Positions 16,230 through 24,488 of a stretch of 64,000 nt of DNA are shown one piece after another. The position numbers and the translations under genes were made by a program. The DNA lies in contig JAHCAX010000010.1 in assembly GCA_019634675.1 (NCBI GenBank), forward strand, positions 7,923 to 71,922, written 5' to 3'. Position 1 is the first letter of the stretch, and every line of letters begins with the position of its first letter. Under the pieces are notes generated by a model. That model worked only from the letters and a program-made list of their open reading frames with translations. It was not told the origin of the DNA and ran no database searches. Origin of the DNA: Acherontichlamydia pituitae. GTDB lineage: Bacteria; Chlamydiota; Chlamydiia; Chlamydiales; Rhabdochlamydiaceae.

Positions 16230-17189
16230 TTAAGCAGCGAAGCAAGAGATGTTCAAACGGAAGGTCTCAGCTTTAGGCTTCTCTCCCATTTTTTTCTTCT
16301 GGAATCCAATCACAATATGAAAGGGATGCGTCCCGATCCTTGAGGGAAGAAGATACTTTTCCCGCAACTCTTCCAGTTCAGGGCTGCTCACTTTAAGGCA
16401 GTAGACTTTTTCCATTCCGGGATAAAGCTTTGGCGAAAGGCTGAAGCATCCATGGACCTCAAAGCTAAACTCTTGGTCAAGCTCCCGGATCTCTCCCCAT
16501 TTGCTCGATTCCATGTATTCACGCGGCGTCATGACGGGGATGTGGGCAGCGGAAGGATCGACCTGGGAAAGAGGAACAGATTCCGCATCAAGAGCGTGAA
16601 GCAAAGGGAACAATTGGGAGATGTAGTCGGATGGCAGCTCGAGATAGATGAGCCCGTTGCTATCTTTGCGAAGACGGCCTTTCTGAGGAAGGACGTGGCG
16701 GGCATAGGCGCAAAGGGGAGCAGACTGATCGATGTAGTTAGGAAGATCTTCGCTTGTGTCTCTCATGAGGCACGGAGGGGAATAGACATCTTTAGGAACA
16801 GGGGCATTCGGATGCCAGAAGTAGCGGGATGGACGCGGGGCTTGAAACGGGGGATAGGGAAGGGTGGGGACCCGAAGTGTCCGAGGAGGGTAGAGGTCGA
16901 TCTCCTCTTCCTGCATCCATTTTTCGTAGAGGAGCTTGATCGATTCGACCATATTAATAAGTAAAAATTCTCCTTTACGCAGGAGGGGGTGAAGTCTTGA
17001 AGCCGGCTGTTCAAAAGAAGATTTGGGTTTGGAGTGGAATAAGTCGACGACCCTGTTTAAGGAAGGGGAGAGGGTATCGAAAACGGTCGAGCTAAGAGAT
17101 CCGATGCGGGCAGAGGGAGATTCTCCTTTGTTCACCAAAGGAAAGGTGAGGACGGCAACGCGGATGTCTATAGGAGATATTTTATTCAT
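16230..17189 (-). CDS. Hypothetical protein, 319 aa
   Basis: I do not recognise this protein with confidence. It has no signal peptide or membrane helix. The first 130 residues are Pro/Ser-rich and polar (for example TLPYPPFQAPRPSRYF). The C-terminal half alternates strands and helices and has two His-containing strands, AAHIPVMTPREY and THPFHIVIGF, about 80 residues apart. This is reminiscent of the two H-x-[ST] strands of 2H phosphoesterases, but the serine or threonine is missing from both. It is convergent with ligA and has no obvious partner. Probably lineage-specific. Confidence 0.7.
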   Translation of the reverse strand: MNKISPIDIRVAVLTFPLVNKGESPSARIGSLSSTVFDTLSPSLNRVVDLFHSKPKSSFEQPASRLHPLLRKGEFLLINMVESIKLLYEKWMQEEEIDLYPPRTLRVPTLPYPPFQAPRPSRYFWHPNAPVPKDVYSPPCLMRDTSEDLPNYIDQSAPLCAYARHVLPQKGRLRKDSNGLIYLELPSDYISQLFPLLHALDAESVPLSQVDPSAAHIPVMTPREYMESSKWGEIRELDQEFSFEVHGCFSLSPKLYPGMEKVYCLKVSSPELEELREKYLLPSRIGTHPFHIVIGFQKKKMGEKPKAETFRLNISCFAA

Positions 17190-17357
17190 AAATTAGCTTA
17201 GAAAGCACATCTAATATGGATACAATTTTATCAAATCATAACATTTTATTAAACCTGTTGTTTGGCTGTCAGAAAAAAATTTATTTTCAATAATAAAAGA
17301 TTTTTTTTGATGGATAAATGAACATGTTATATAGATCGAAAAAGATGCGTAATCAAA

Positions 17358-17945
17358 ATGTTTAGGGTGTTTATGGACAATAAGCTTTTAAAGTGCGGTG
17401 TAGTTGGGGGAGTAATCGTTTTTATTTGGTGTTTAATTTCGTGGATGATTCTTCCTTGGCATGAACTTTCACTGAAACAGTTCAAAGACGAAAAAAGGGT
17501 TTACGAGGCGATCAGGGACAATGCTCCTGTCAGCGGGGTATACATTCTTCCTAATATGTATGTCTATCGGGATGGAATGAGCAAGTCGGACATGAACAAG
17601 ATGGTCTCAAACCAGCAGGAAATGATGGCAAAAGGCCCTGTGATGTTCGCTTGCATTTCACGCGATGGCGTGAAAGGAAGTATCAGACCGTTCGTTATCT
17701 CTCTGATCATCCAGATCATTGGCGGTCTTATCATTACGTGGATGCTCCTGCAGACCAAGTTCAATGCCTTTAAGAAGCAGGTCACTTTCGTTACTGTTGC
17801 TGGGGTGTTGGTCGGGATTTTAGGCGTGCTGCCAGCATGGAACTGGTGGGCGATGTCGATGTCATATACGCTGTCGATCATCCTAGACCTGGTCATCGGC
17901 TGGTTCTTAGCTGGTATCGCTATCAGCAAATTGCTCAAAAGATAA
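17358..17945 (+). CDS. Small integral membrane protein
   Basis: A 195-aa protein with about four membrane helices: near residues 13-32 (CGVVGGVIVFIWCLISWMIL), about 115-133, about 140-160, and about 168-190. Between the first two is a 75-residue extracytoplasmic segment containing DNAPVSGVYILPNMYVYRDG and GPVMFACISRDG. Members of this type occur in scattered intracellular bacteria, but I know no function. Either ATG 17358 or ATG 17373 could be used. A strong terminator follows. Confidence 0.75.
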   Translation: MFRVFMDNKLLKCGVVGGVIVFIWCLISWMILPWHELSLKQFKDEKRVYEAIRDNAPVSGVYILPNMYVYRDGMSKSDMNKMVSNQQEMMAKGPVMFACISRDGVKGSIRPFVISLIIQIIGGLIITWMLLQTKFNAFKKQVTFVTVAGVLVGILGVLPAWNWWAMSMSYTLSIILDLVIGWFLAGIAISKLLKR

Positions 17946-17965
17946 TCAGACTCTATCTTTTCAGG

Positions 17966-18002
17966 AACATGTCCCATCTCTTCAGATGGGACATGTTTTT
18001 TT
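17966..18002 (+). terminator. Rho-independent terminator
   Basis: A perfect 14-bp stem (AACATGTCCCATCT, loop CTTC, complement) followed by a T run. It ends the membrane-protein gene and faces the convergent repeat-protein gene. Confidence 0.85.
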
Positions 18003-18006
18003 GACG

Positions 18007-19116
18007 CTAAGTTCTTCGCAAAGCAGCCAAATAGTTGACGATGCCTGCGCTCATGGTCGCAGTGCGGATCTCTTGATCGACTGTTCTTTGGGCTAGGTCC
18101 TGCCTTCTTGTATTTGGATCGGTAAACAAAGCTAGACTATGCTCGCGGTTGAATCGGATATAGTTCCGGATGATGTGGTATTTAATCCCATCTTGAACGT
18201 GTGCCGGAAGCGCATCGAAGAAGCTCTTAACAATCGGGTCTGTCGCATTGACAGAGCGCTGAATATGGGAAAACGCTTCTACCTTGTCAATGGTGTTGGC
18301 AATCGCTCTGAACTGAGCAATTAATTCCAAAGTTCTTTCAGGGGTGGGGACAGGGTGCGTTCCTGTGCTGTCCGGACCTCGAAATGCATCATAAATCAGC
18401 TCAAGGCGGTTAAGTTCTGTCATTGCAGGCGAGGCAGAAGACTGCGCTCGTGATCCTTCTCGTAATTTTGTAACAAAGTTAACAGTGCCTGCGCTCATAT
18501 GGACAGTGCGGATCTCATTGTCAACAGTATGCTGGCCCATCTCTATAACAGGCCTTTCCAAAGTGATATTGTGCTCAGCTATGAAACGGGCGTAATTGAG
18601 GACGATATTGTATTGGATCCCATCCTGGACGGGAGCTGGCAGGGCGTCGAAGAAGGAGCGGACGATCGCATCTGTCGTGTTTGCTGATCGTTGGATATGG
18701 GAAAAGGCCTCGGCTTGGTCCACTGGATCGGTAAGCTGTCTAAAGTGTTCGATTAAACGAGGTAATTGTTCATTGGTAGGAACAGGAGGAATGGATAAGC
18801 TATCAGCGGTACGGAAAATATCATAGAGCAACTCGAGTCTTCCCAAATGAGTTATTGGCTCTGGCCTATCTTCCTGTTGCTGAGATAATGAGCCAAAGCC
18901 GGGTATTTTGGAGAGCAGCTGCTGAATCTGATCCCAGATATTTCGGATAAAAGCGGCGATAGTATCGCAGAAACTGCCTCCGCTATCTTCTGGTGCAGCA
19001 GACGATGTCAACGTGCTTGCGGTCTGCGAAGCTGCTGCTTGAGGAGTTGGTCTTTGTACTTGCTCATACGAAGCTGAAAGAGGAAGATGTGCATGTGTCA
19101 CTGGTGTAGTTGCCAT
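18007..19116 (-). CDS. Repeat-containing protein with two copies of a ~120-aa module
   Basis: A 369-aa protein of unknown function. Residues 1-85 hold a low-complexity Ser/Thr/Gln/Pro region and a short amphipathic segment (FIRNIWDQIQQLLSKIPGFG). Two tandem modules follow, each built as LELLYDxFR - PVPTxE - LIxxFR - EAFSHIQRSxNxTDxIVxSFFDALP - VQDGI. The downstream neighbour at 19227 has one such module, so the family expanded by duplication. No signal peptide or membrane helix is seen. The shape suggests a lineage-specific, possibly secreted, helical-repeat protein. Confidence 0.75.
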   Translation of the reverse strand: MATTPVTHAHLPLSASYEQVQRPTPQAAASQTASTLTSSAAPEDSGGSFCDTIAAFIRNIWDQIQQLLSKIPGFGSLSQQQEDRPEPITHLGRLELLYDIFRTADSLSIPPVPTNEQLPRLIEHFRQLTDPVDQAEAFSHIQRSANTTDAIVRSFFDALPAPVQDGIQYNIVLNYARFIAEHNITLERPVIEMGQHTVDNEIRTVHMSAGTVNFVTKLREGSRAQSSASPAMTELNRLELIYDAFRGPDSTGTHPVPTPERTLELIAQFRAIANTIDKVEAFSHIQRSVNATDPIVKSFFDALPAHVQDGIKYHIIRNYIRFNREHSLALFTDPNTRRQDLAQRTVDQEIRTATMSAGIVNYLAALRRT

Positions 19117-19143
19117 AGGTCATTCTCCAAGATCTAAAGGGTT

Positions 19144-19226
19144 TTACGATTTCAAAAGCGATAAAGCTAGGGCGGCTTTTCCGATTAATGTTTGATTGCT
19201 ATATCGTGTTGAACGTGCTGCTGCCT
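19144..19226 (-). pseudogene. Decayed copy of the 3' end of miaB
   Basis: On the minus strand the sequence reads SNQTLIGKAALALSLLKS then stop (19200 to 19144). The true MiaB C-terminus encoded at 19920-19976 reads SHHTLIGESAPSLSLLKT then stop. DNA similarity extends through to about 19226 with small indels and also into the start of each flanking repeat-protein gene. This is a duplication footprint, not a gene. Confidence 0.8.
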
Positions 19227-19892
19227 TCATTGCGCAGGTCTTCGCAAAGCATTCAAGTAGTTTACGATGGCTGCATTCATATAAATCGTGCGGATCTGAT
19301 GATTTAAAGTATGCTGTACGACGTCGGCTGCTGATCTGTCCAAGGGCAAATGTTGCTCATTCCTGGTGCGGACATAATTGTGAACGATATTGTTTTTAAT
19401 TCCTTCCTGGGCAGGGTCCGGCAGGGTATCAAAGAATGAGCGGACAAGTGCATCGGATGTATTCGCAGATCTTTGGATATGGGAAAAAGCCTCTACTTGT
19501 TCGATCGGATCGGAAAGTTGTCTAAAGTGTTCGATCAAGCGAGGTAATTGTTCGTTGGTAGGAACTGGCGGGCTTGGGTACCTGACCGCTGTCCGGAAGG
19601 TCGTGTAGAGCAATTCAAGCCTTCCTGCATGTGTTGTCGGTTCAGCCGCCTCTCTGTGGTATAAAGATCCAAGGCCGGGTATTCTGGAGAGCTTTTGAAA
19701 AAGACGATCTGCAGTGCTATGGAAAAAACTGGTAAAGTTTTCACAGAAGCTCCCGCAACAATCGTCTGTGGCTTTTAAAGAGCTTAATGTGCTTGCCATA
19801 TTTAAGGCAGGCCTTGGAGGAGGTGAGCGATAATCCGGATTTTGAACATGAGTTGGGGAATGCTGTGCAGGCGATACTCGTGCTGATGCCAT
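19227..19892 (-). CDS. Single-module paralogue of the 369-aa repeat protein
   Basis: A 221-aa protein whose N-terminus (GSFCENFTSFF ... LSRIPGLGSL) and single helical module (GRLELLY, RLIEHFRQLSDP, EAFSHIQRSANTSDALVRSFFDTLP) match the 369-aa neighbour closely. The segment PPVPTNEQLPRLIEHFRQL is identical in both, so duplication is recent. The ribosome site and start region (CATAGGTCA...CTCCAAGAT on the plus strand) are also shared. Function unknown. Confidence 0.78.
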   Translation of the reverse strand: MASARVSPAQHSPTHVQNPDYRSPPPRPALNMASTLSSLKATDDCCGSFCENFTSFFHSTADRLFQKLSRIPGLGSLYHREAAEPTTHAGRLELLYTTFRTAVRYPSPPVPTNEQLPRLIEHFRQLSDPIEQVEAFSHIQRSANTSDALVRSFFDTLPDPAQEGIKNNIVHNYVRTRNEQHLPLDRSAADVVQHTLNHQIRTIYMNAAIVNYLNALRRPAQ

Positions 19893-19919
19893 AGGTCAAC
19901 CTCCAAGATACAAGCGGTT

Positions 19920-21257
19920 TTATGTTTTCAAAAGCGATAACGATGGCGCGGATTCTCCAATTAATGTGTGATGGCTGTAACCTGTTACCTTGACTTGCTG
20001 CAGCGTGCCGATCATGCTATCGTCTCCATTAAAGACAACATTCTTCCAGCACCGGGTGCGTCCTTTTAGCTGCTTTTCGTCTCGGTTTCTCTTTTCGACG
20101 AGGACCTCCACGACGGAGCCCAGCATCGACTGCCGCTCGTCAGCGCAAATTTCATTGTGAAGGGAAAGAAGGCGCTGGAGCCGTTCTTGTTTGACCTCTT
20201 CAGCGATGTCGTCTTTCCAACGGAAGGCTGGAGTCCCTTTGCGCGCGCTGTAAGCGAAGATAAAGGCGACGCTATAGCGGATCTGTTTGAAGATGTCGTA
20301 GGTTTGCTGGAACTCCTCTTCAGTCTCGGTCGGGAATCCAACGATGATATCCGTTCCCAATGAGACGTCGGGGACGATCTCGTGCATCAGCTGGACTTTT
20401 TCAAGGTACTTTTCGACTGTATAGACCCGGTGCATCTTTTTCAGGATCCGGTTCGAGCCTGCTTGGATCGGGAAGTGGACGAACTCGCAGACGGAGGGGA
20501 GGTCGCGGATCGCATGCATCAGCTCGACAGTGATGTCGACCGGATGGCTTGTCATGAACCGGACACGGGCCAGCCCCGGGATCTTGTCCAAGCGGTATAA
20601 TAGGTCGTGGAACAGGCAGTTCCATTCCGGCTTGTCCTTGCCATAGCTGTTGACGTTTTGTCCTAAAAGGGTGATCTCCTTATAGCCTTGGTCTACCAGG
20701 CGGATGCACTCTTCAACGATGCTATCAGGATGGCGGGAGACCTCTTGGCCCCGCGTGTAGGGGACGACGCAGTAGGTGCAGAACTTGTCGCAGCCTCGGA
20801 TGATCGAAACGAATGCCTTGACAGGGTCGTCCCTCTTGGCGACCAGGTAGTCAAGATTTTCTTCGAACTGGTCGTCGGTGCGGATCTGCTGTTTGCCCGA
20901 ATCGATCACATGGTCGATCACATCGTTGAGTTCGCTGATATTATTGGTCCCAATGACGAAATCGACGTGGGGGAGCTTTCGGAACAGGGTGTCCTTTTTT
21001 GCCATGGCCATGCAGCCTGTTACGCCGATCACCTGTTTTTTCTTCCGGCTGCGTCCCAGCTGGCCGAGCTTGCCCATGACCTTTCTCTCAGCCAAATCGC
21101 GGATCGAGCAGGTATTGAACAGCAGCAGGTCTGCGGTATCTTCGTCTTGGATCCGTGTCAGACCCCGTTTTTCCAAAAGGCCGACCATGATCTCTGTGTC
21201 GAGCTCGTTCATCTGGCACCCATAGGTGCGGACAAAAAAAGTTTTTAAATCGCGCAT
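19920..21257 (-). CDS. miaB: tRNA-2-methylthio-N6-dimethylallyladenosine synthase
   Basis: A 445-aa radical-SAM methylthiotransferase that adds the 2-methylthio group to i6A37 of tRNAs. The N-terminal MTTase domain carries the auxiliary cluster cysteines C14, C50 and C82. The radical-SAM cluster is GCDKFCTYC (C156, C160, C163), followed by VVPYTRG and the SHP motif. A C-terminal TRAM domain ends the protein (VEVLVEKR ... GRTRCWKNVVF). Length is normal. It lies directly upstream of the repeat-protein family on the same strand. Confidence 0.96.
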   Translation of the reverse strand: MRDLKTFFVRTYGCQMNELDTEIMVGLLEKRGLTRIQDEDTADLLLFNTCSIRDLAERKVMGKLGQLGRSRKKKQVIGVTGCMAMAKKDTLFRKLPHVDFVIGTNNISELNDVIDHVIDSGKQQIRTDDQFEENLDYLVAKRDDPVKAFVSIIRGCDKFCTYCVVPYTRGQEVSRHPDSIVEECIRLVDQGYKEITLLGQNVNSYGKDKPEWNCLFHDLLYRLDKIPGLARVRFMTSHPVDITVELMHAIRDLPSVCEFVHFPIQAGSNRILKKMHRVYTVEKYLEKVQLMHEIVPDVSLGTDIIVGFPTETEEEFQQTYDIFKQIRYSVAFIFAYSARKGTPAFRWKDDIAEEVKQERLQRLLSLHNEICADERQSMLGSVVEVLVEKRNRDEKQLKGRTRCWKNVVFNGDDSMIGTLQQVKVTGYSHHTLIGESAPSLSLLKT

Positions 21258-21622
21258 AGGAGTTCAAAATTAAATGTAAAATTGACAAAAGACCCTTAAG
21301 TCTATAGCATCAAGGGGCTTTTGGCAAGCCTGATTTCTCCTAAGAGACTGTTAACGGATTTAGGTTTCGTCGCAAGAACGGTATTGGCGGCATAACCGCT
21401 GCGGCGATATCAGAGGATTTAAAAATTTTTTGGCAGACGGTTCTTTTAAGCCGGGCGGTTTAAATCTGAAGTGGCGAGGAAAAGCAAAGCCCCTGCCCTC
21501 GTCCTTTTAGCAGGGTTCGTGTGAAAATCGATAAAACTCTTGGCAAAAAAACCCTCAAACTCGTACACTTGCACTTCATTATTAACTTTAACGACTTTGA
21601 ATAAACCTTTTAGGCCTTTACT
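21258..21622. other. 365-base intergenic region upstream of rplM
   Basis: This divergent region between miaB and rplM must hold promoters for both. No ORF is convincing. Bases 21340-21352 (AAGAGACTGTTAAC) repeat the terminal motif of the inverted repeat beside rpsO. The interior has GC-rich short palindromic bits but no clear riboswitch. Confidence 0.4.
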
Positions 21623-22075
21623 ATGACCCAGAAGAAGAAAAATACCACGCTCCTTCTCACCAAAGAAGAAGTTCGCACCATGCGTAATTGGCTCCTCCTC
21701 GACGCATCCGGCAAGACGCTCGGCCGTTTTGCTACTGAAGTTGCGAAGATTCTCCGTGGAAAGCATAAGCCTCAGTTCACACCCCATGTCGATGCAGGCG
21801 ATGGCGTTGTCATCATCAATGCCAGCAAGATCAAAGTGACAGGCGCTAAAGAAGCACAAAAGATCTACCGCTACCACACTGGCGCGATGAGCGGGATGCG
21901 CGAAATTCCTTATTCTGTTATGAAAGACCGCAATCCTGAATATATTCTCGAAAGGGCTATCAAAGGGATGATGCCGAAGACGCGTCTGACTGAAGCCCAA
22001 ATGAAAAAATTACGCATTTACGCTGGCGAGCAGCATGATATGCAGGCGCAAGCGCCAATCCCTGTAAACATTTAA
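21623..22075 (+). CDS. rplM: 50S ribosomal protein L13
   Basis: A 150-aa L13, an early-assembling 23S rRNA-binding protein. Hallmarks are NWLLLDASGKTLGRFATEVAKILRGKHKPQFTPHVDAGD, VTGAKEAQKIYRYHTG and ERAIKGMMPKTRL. The first 18 residues (MTQKKKNTTLLLTKEEVR) extend beyond the usual start; ATG 21680 (MRNWLLLD) is an alternative. rpsI follows after 16 bases, the universal rplM-rpsI arrangement. Confidence 0.97.
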   Translation: MTQKKKNTTLLLTKEEVRTMRNWLLLDASGKTLGRFATEVAKILRGKHKPQFTPHVDAGDGVVIINASKIKVTGAKEAQKIYRYHTGAMSGMREIPYSVMKDRNPEYILERAIKGMMPKTRLTEAQMKKLRIYAGEQHDMQAQAPIPVNI

Positions 22076-22091
22076 TCCCGAGCTTTGACAT

Positions 22092-22484
22092 ATGAAAGGC
22101 AATGAAAAATTAGGTACCGGAAGAAGAAAAACATCTGTCGCATCTGTACGCCTTCGTCCAGGGACAGGCAAAGTCGATGTCAACGGCCGCAAGTTTGAAG
22201 AGTATTTTCCTCTCGAACTCCAACGCAAAGCTGTTCTATCTCCAATCGAAAAAGTTTCCTCTCCTGAGCGCTACGATGTGATCATCCGCGTTAAAGGCGG
22301 CGGGATCCAAGGCCAAATGATCGCTGCACGTCTCGGGATTGCACGCGCTCTAGTAGGCGAAGATGAGCACAGACGCCATGACCTCAAAGTCCTCGGCTAC
22401 TTAACTCGCGATCCTCGTAAGAGAGAGCGTAAAAAATACGGTTTGGCTGGAGCGCGTAAACGCTTCCAATTCTCCAAACGTTAA
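22092..22484 (+). CDS. rpsI: 30S ribosomal protein S9
   Basis: A 130-aa S9. The N-terminal GTGRRKTSVASVRLRPG, central VKGGGIQGQMIAARLGIARAL, and basic C-terminus (RKKYGLAGARKRFQFSKR) that reaches the ribosomal P site are all intact. It is the second gene of the rplM-rpsI operon and is followed by a terminator. Confidence 0.98.
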   Translation: MKGNEKLGTGRRKTSVASVRLRPGTGKVDVNGRKFEEYFPLELQRKAVLSPIEKVSSPERYDVIIRVKGGGIQGQMIAARLGIARALVGEDEHRRHDLKVLGYLTRDPRKRERKKYGLAGARKRFQFSKR

Positions 22485-22514
22485 TTCTGCTCAGTTTCCC
22501 TCCTTGTTGATACG

Positions 22515-22550
22515 AGGCCTTGCGGGCAAAGTCCCCAAGGCCTTTTTTTT
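22515..22550 (+). terminator. Rho-independent terminator after rpsI
   Basis: GAGGCCTTG pairs with CAAGGCCT, with inner GGG/CCC pairs, followed by eight T residues. Confidence 0.9.
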
Positions 22551-22645
22551 ATTCCGAAACAACCTAAAAAAGCGGTTCTTTCGGTATGTCCAGCCTTGCC
22601 TCTTTATTCTTAAGCAACTATATCGGGCTTAACAAGAGGCATTCT

Positions 22646-23140
22646 ATGAAAGAGCAACCTTCCGGCAAGCCCGTTTCCGATTCCGCGATCCACGACCAGA
22701 CATCCGTTGTTTATCCGAACGACCTTAACGCCTACGGCACCCTCTTCGGCGGAAGGGTATTGGAGCTTTGCGATAAGATTGCTGGGGTTGTGGCCAAACG
22801 GCATTCAGGCAAGGTCTGCGTGACCTTATCGGTTGATTCTGTCCGCTTCCTAGCGCCTGCCAAACATGGCGATATCCTGGTCTTTAAAGCGTCGCTTAAC
22901 CGCACTTGGCATTCTTCCATGGAGATCGGCCTTAAGGTCTATGCGGAAGATTTCCGCAACTTAGAGCAAAAGCACATTGTTTCAGCCTACTTCACCTTTG
23001 TCGCAGTCGATGACAAGATGAAGCCGGTCAATGTCATTCCTGTGATCGCTGAATCTGAAGAAGAAAAAAGGCGTTATGCTGAAGCTGATAAGCGGCGGCA
23101 GTTGCGCCTGGCGACCTTTCCAAAGAAGGCCTCTAAATAA
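22646..23140 (+). CDS. Acyl-CoA thioesterase, YciA-like hotdog protein
   Basis: A 164-aa hotdog-fold acyl-CoA hydrolase. The family motif is YPNDLNAYGTLFGGRVLELCDKIAGVVA, with the Asn-x-x-GxxFGG loop and the catalytic acidic residue (D) on the following helix. VTLSVDSVRFLAPAKHGD and SAYFTFVAVDD complete the fold. Start 22646 has AAGAGG 6 bases upstream; an upstream ATG (22586) would add 20 unconserved residues. It cleaves medium/long acyl-CoAs in the cytosol; the exact chain length is unknown. Confidence 0.9.
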   Translation: MKEQPSGKPVSDSAIHDQTSVVYPNDLNAYGTLFGGRVLELCDKIAGVVAKRHSGKVCVTLSVDSVRFLAPAKHGDILVFKASLNRTWHSSMEIGLKVYAEDFRNLEQKHIVSAYFTFVAVDDKMKPVNVIPVIAESEEEKRRYAEADKRRQLRLATFPKKASK

Positions 23141-23223
23141 GAAAGACCTCCTGAGTGGGTTTGCATAAAATGGGGATAAAATGCAAGTTAATGAACCAAA
23201 CAGGAGGTCAAAGATAGTTACTA

Positions 23224-24222
23224 TTAGCTTTGGTAGTTATAAATTTGCGGGTTAGAGCTTGTGCAAACGTTTAACACTGTGGCAACGTAATAATTATCAT
23301 TTGCTACGATGTTAGCAAAAGTATCCAAGTCTGCTTGAGATCCAGGGTTCTGAACAAGAGCTGTCGCAGAGGAGGCTAGAGTTGCTCCAAACTGGCCTTG
23401 CAATGGAGCATTTAATACGTCGTATAGCATTTGTTCATTTGCAGTCAAATAGCCTTGGCCTGTTGGGTTTGATGCGCTGGCTGGTTGTGAAAGGTCTGTC
23501 AAATCTGTATTGACTGCCACAATTTCACTAGCAAGTTGAGGCAAGATATTATTAGGGTTACTTGGATCAATGGTTCCTGGACCATTTTCAATGCTATTCC
23601 AAGTTGCTTGAAGCGCGCTTACTGCAGTACTCAAAGTTCCTGTAAAAGGTTCTGGAGCATGGTGGCCTTCCAACGAGTTTAAAATTTCGCAAGCATTCCA
23701 AAGTGCACTATTCGAATCAGGGTCACCTGGATGGTATGTAGACGCTAGAGTATCTTCCCATTCTTCACTGGTTGTTCCACTTGGAGGATTCATAATGTTC
23801 TCAGAGACCTCATAAGGACTTAATAAGGTCGAAGATCCTCCAACTGCAATCATTGGCGTTGTTAGGATCGTATAGAGTTGGTAAGTTTCATTAATTTCTG
23901 AGTTATTATTATCGGGTTCGTTTAATGGAGGTTGATAGCCAGCATTATCGTATTCGTTACATAAGTTGACAAAGTTTGTGATTGAATCTGCTAGTGGGTA
24001 CATTTCTTCAGGAAGAGGATGTGATCCATCTTTAGTGTTTGTGATTGCACAAAACGATAAGAACATTTCATAGGCAGCTTCGTTAATATCACTTAATAGT
24101 TGTACTTGAGAAGGTGGATTTGAAGAATCTCCAGTTGTGCTGGCTGCTTGCTCAGTGCTCTGCTGGGTTACGAATTGTTGCATCAAAGTTTGCTGGTTAA
24201 TTACTGCTGCATTAACTGACAT
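23224..24222 (-). CDS. Highly acidic protein with one Lys and no Arg, 332 aa
   Basis: I do not recognise the family. The composition is extraordinary: I count one lysine (in ITNTKDG), no arginine, and about 36 Asp/Glu in 332 residues, with many Asn, Gln, Ser, Thr, Pro and Ala. There is no classical signal peptide (no basic start) and no membrane helix. The N-terminus (MSVNAAVINQQTLMQQFVTQQST) is polar and amphipathic, as seen in type III secreted proteins. The predicted isoelectric point is below 4. It has its own long AT-rich upstream region and stands alone. A secreted or surface protein, or an effector avoiding trypsin cleavage or ubiquitination, are possible readings. Confidence 0.8.
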   Translation of the reverse strand: MSVNAAVINQQTLMQQFVTQQSTEQAASTTGDSSNPPSQVQLLSDINEAAYEMFLSFCAITNTKDGSHPLPEEMYPLADSITNFVNLCNEYDNAGYQPPLNEPDNNNSEINETYQLYTILTTPMIAVGGSSTLLSPYEVSENIMNPPSGTTSEEWEDTLASTYHPGDPDSNSALWNACEILNSLEGHHAPEPFTGTLSTAVSALQATWNSIENGPGTIDPSNPNNILPQLASEIVAVNTDLTDLSQPASASNPTGQGYLTANEQMLYDVLNAPLQGQFGATLASSATALVQNPGSQADLDTFANIVANDNYYVATVLNVCTSSNPQIYNYQS

Positions 24223-24413
24223 TATTTTTCCTTTTGGGTTTTTGAATTAATAATATCTTAAATTTATTTTAACAAATTATTAATAATTATTCAATAGATT
24301 ATTTTCGATGTTTTAATTAAATTACTTTACATTTTGACGATGAAATGGTTAGCAGCTTATATCCTTAATGATAGAATTGGTTTGTAAGTTATTGATAATT
24401 AAATGGATGGATC

Positions 24414-24447
24414 GATTTGTTGAAAGCAGGAGCGCTTTCAACAAATC
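24414..24447 (-). terminator. Hairpin downstream of the M32 carboxypeptidase gene
   Basis: A perfect 14-bp stem (GATTTGTTGAAAGC, six-base loop, complement). It lies just past the carboxypeptidase stop on the minus strand; the adjacent T content is modest. Confidence 0.6.
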
Positions 24448-24488
24448 AATGAAATTTCCACACATTTTCAAGCTCGATCAAAGGCTGC

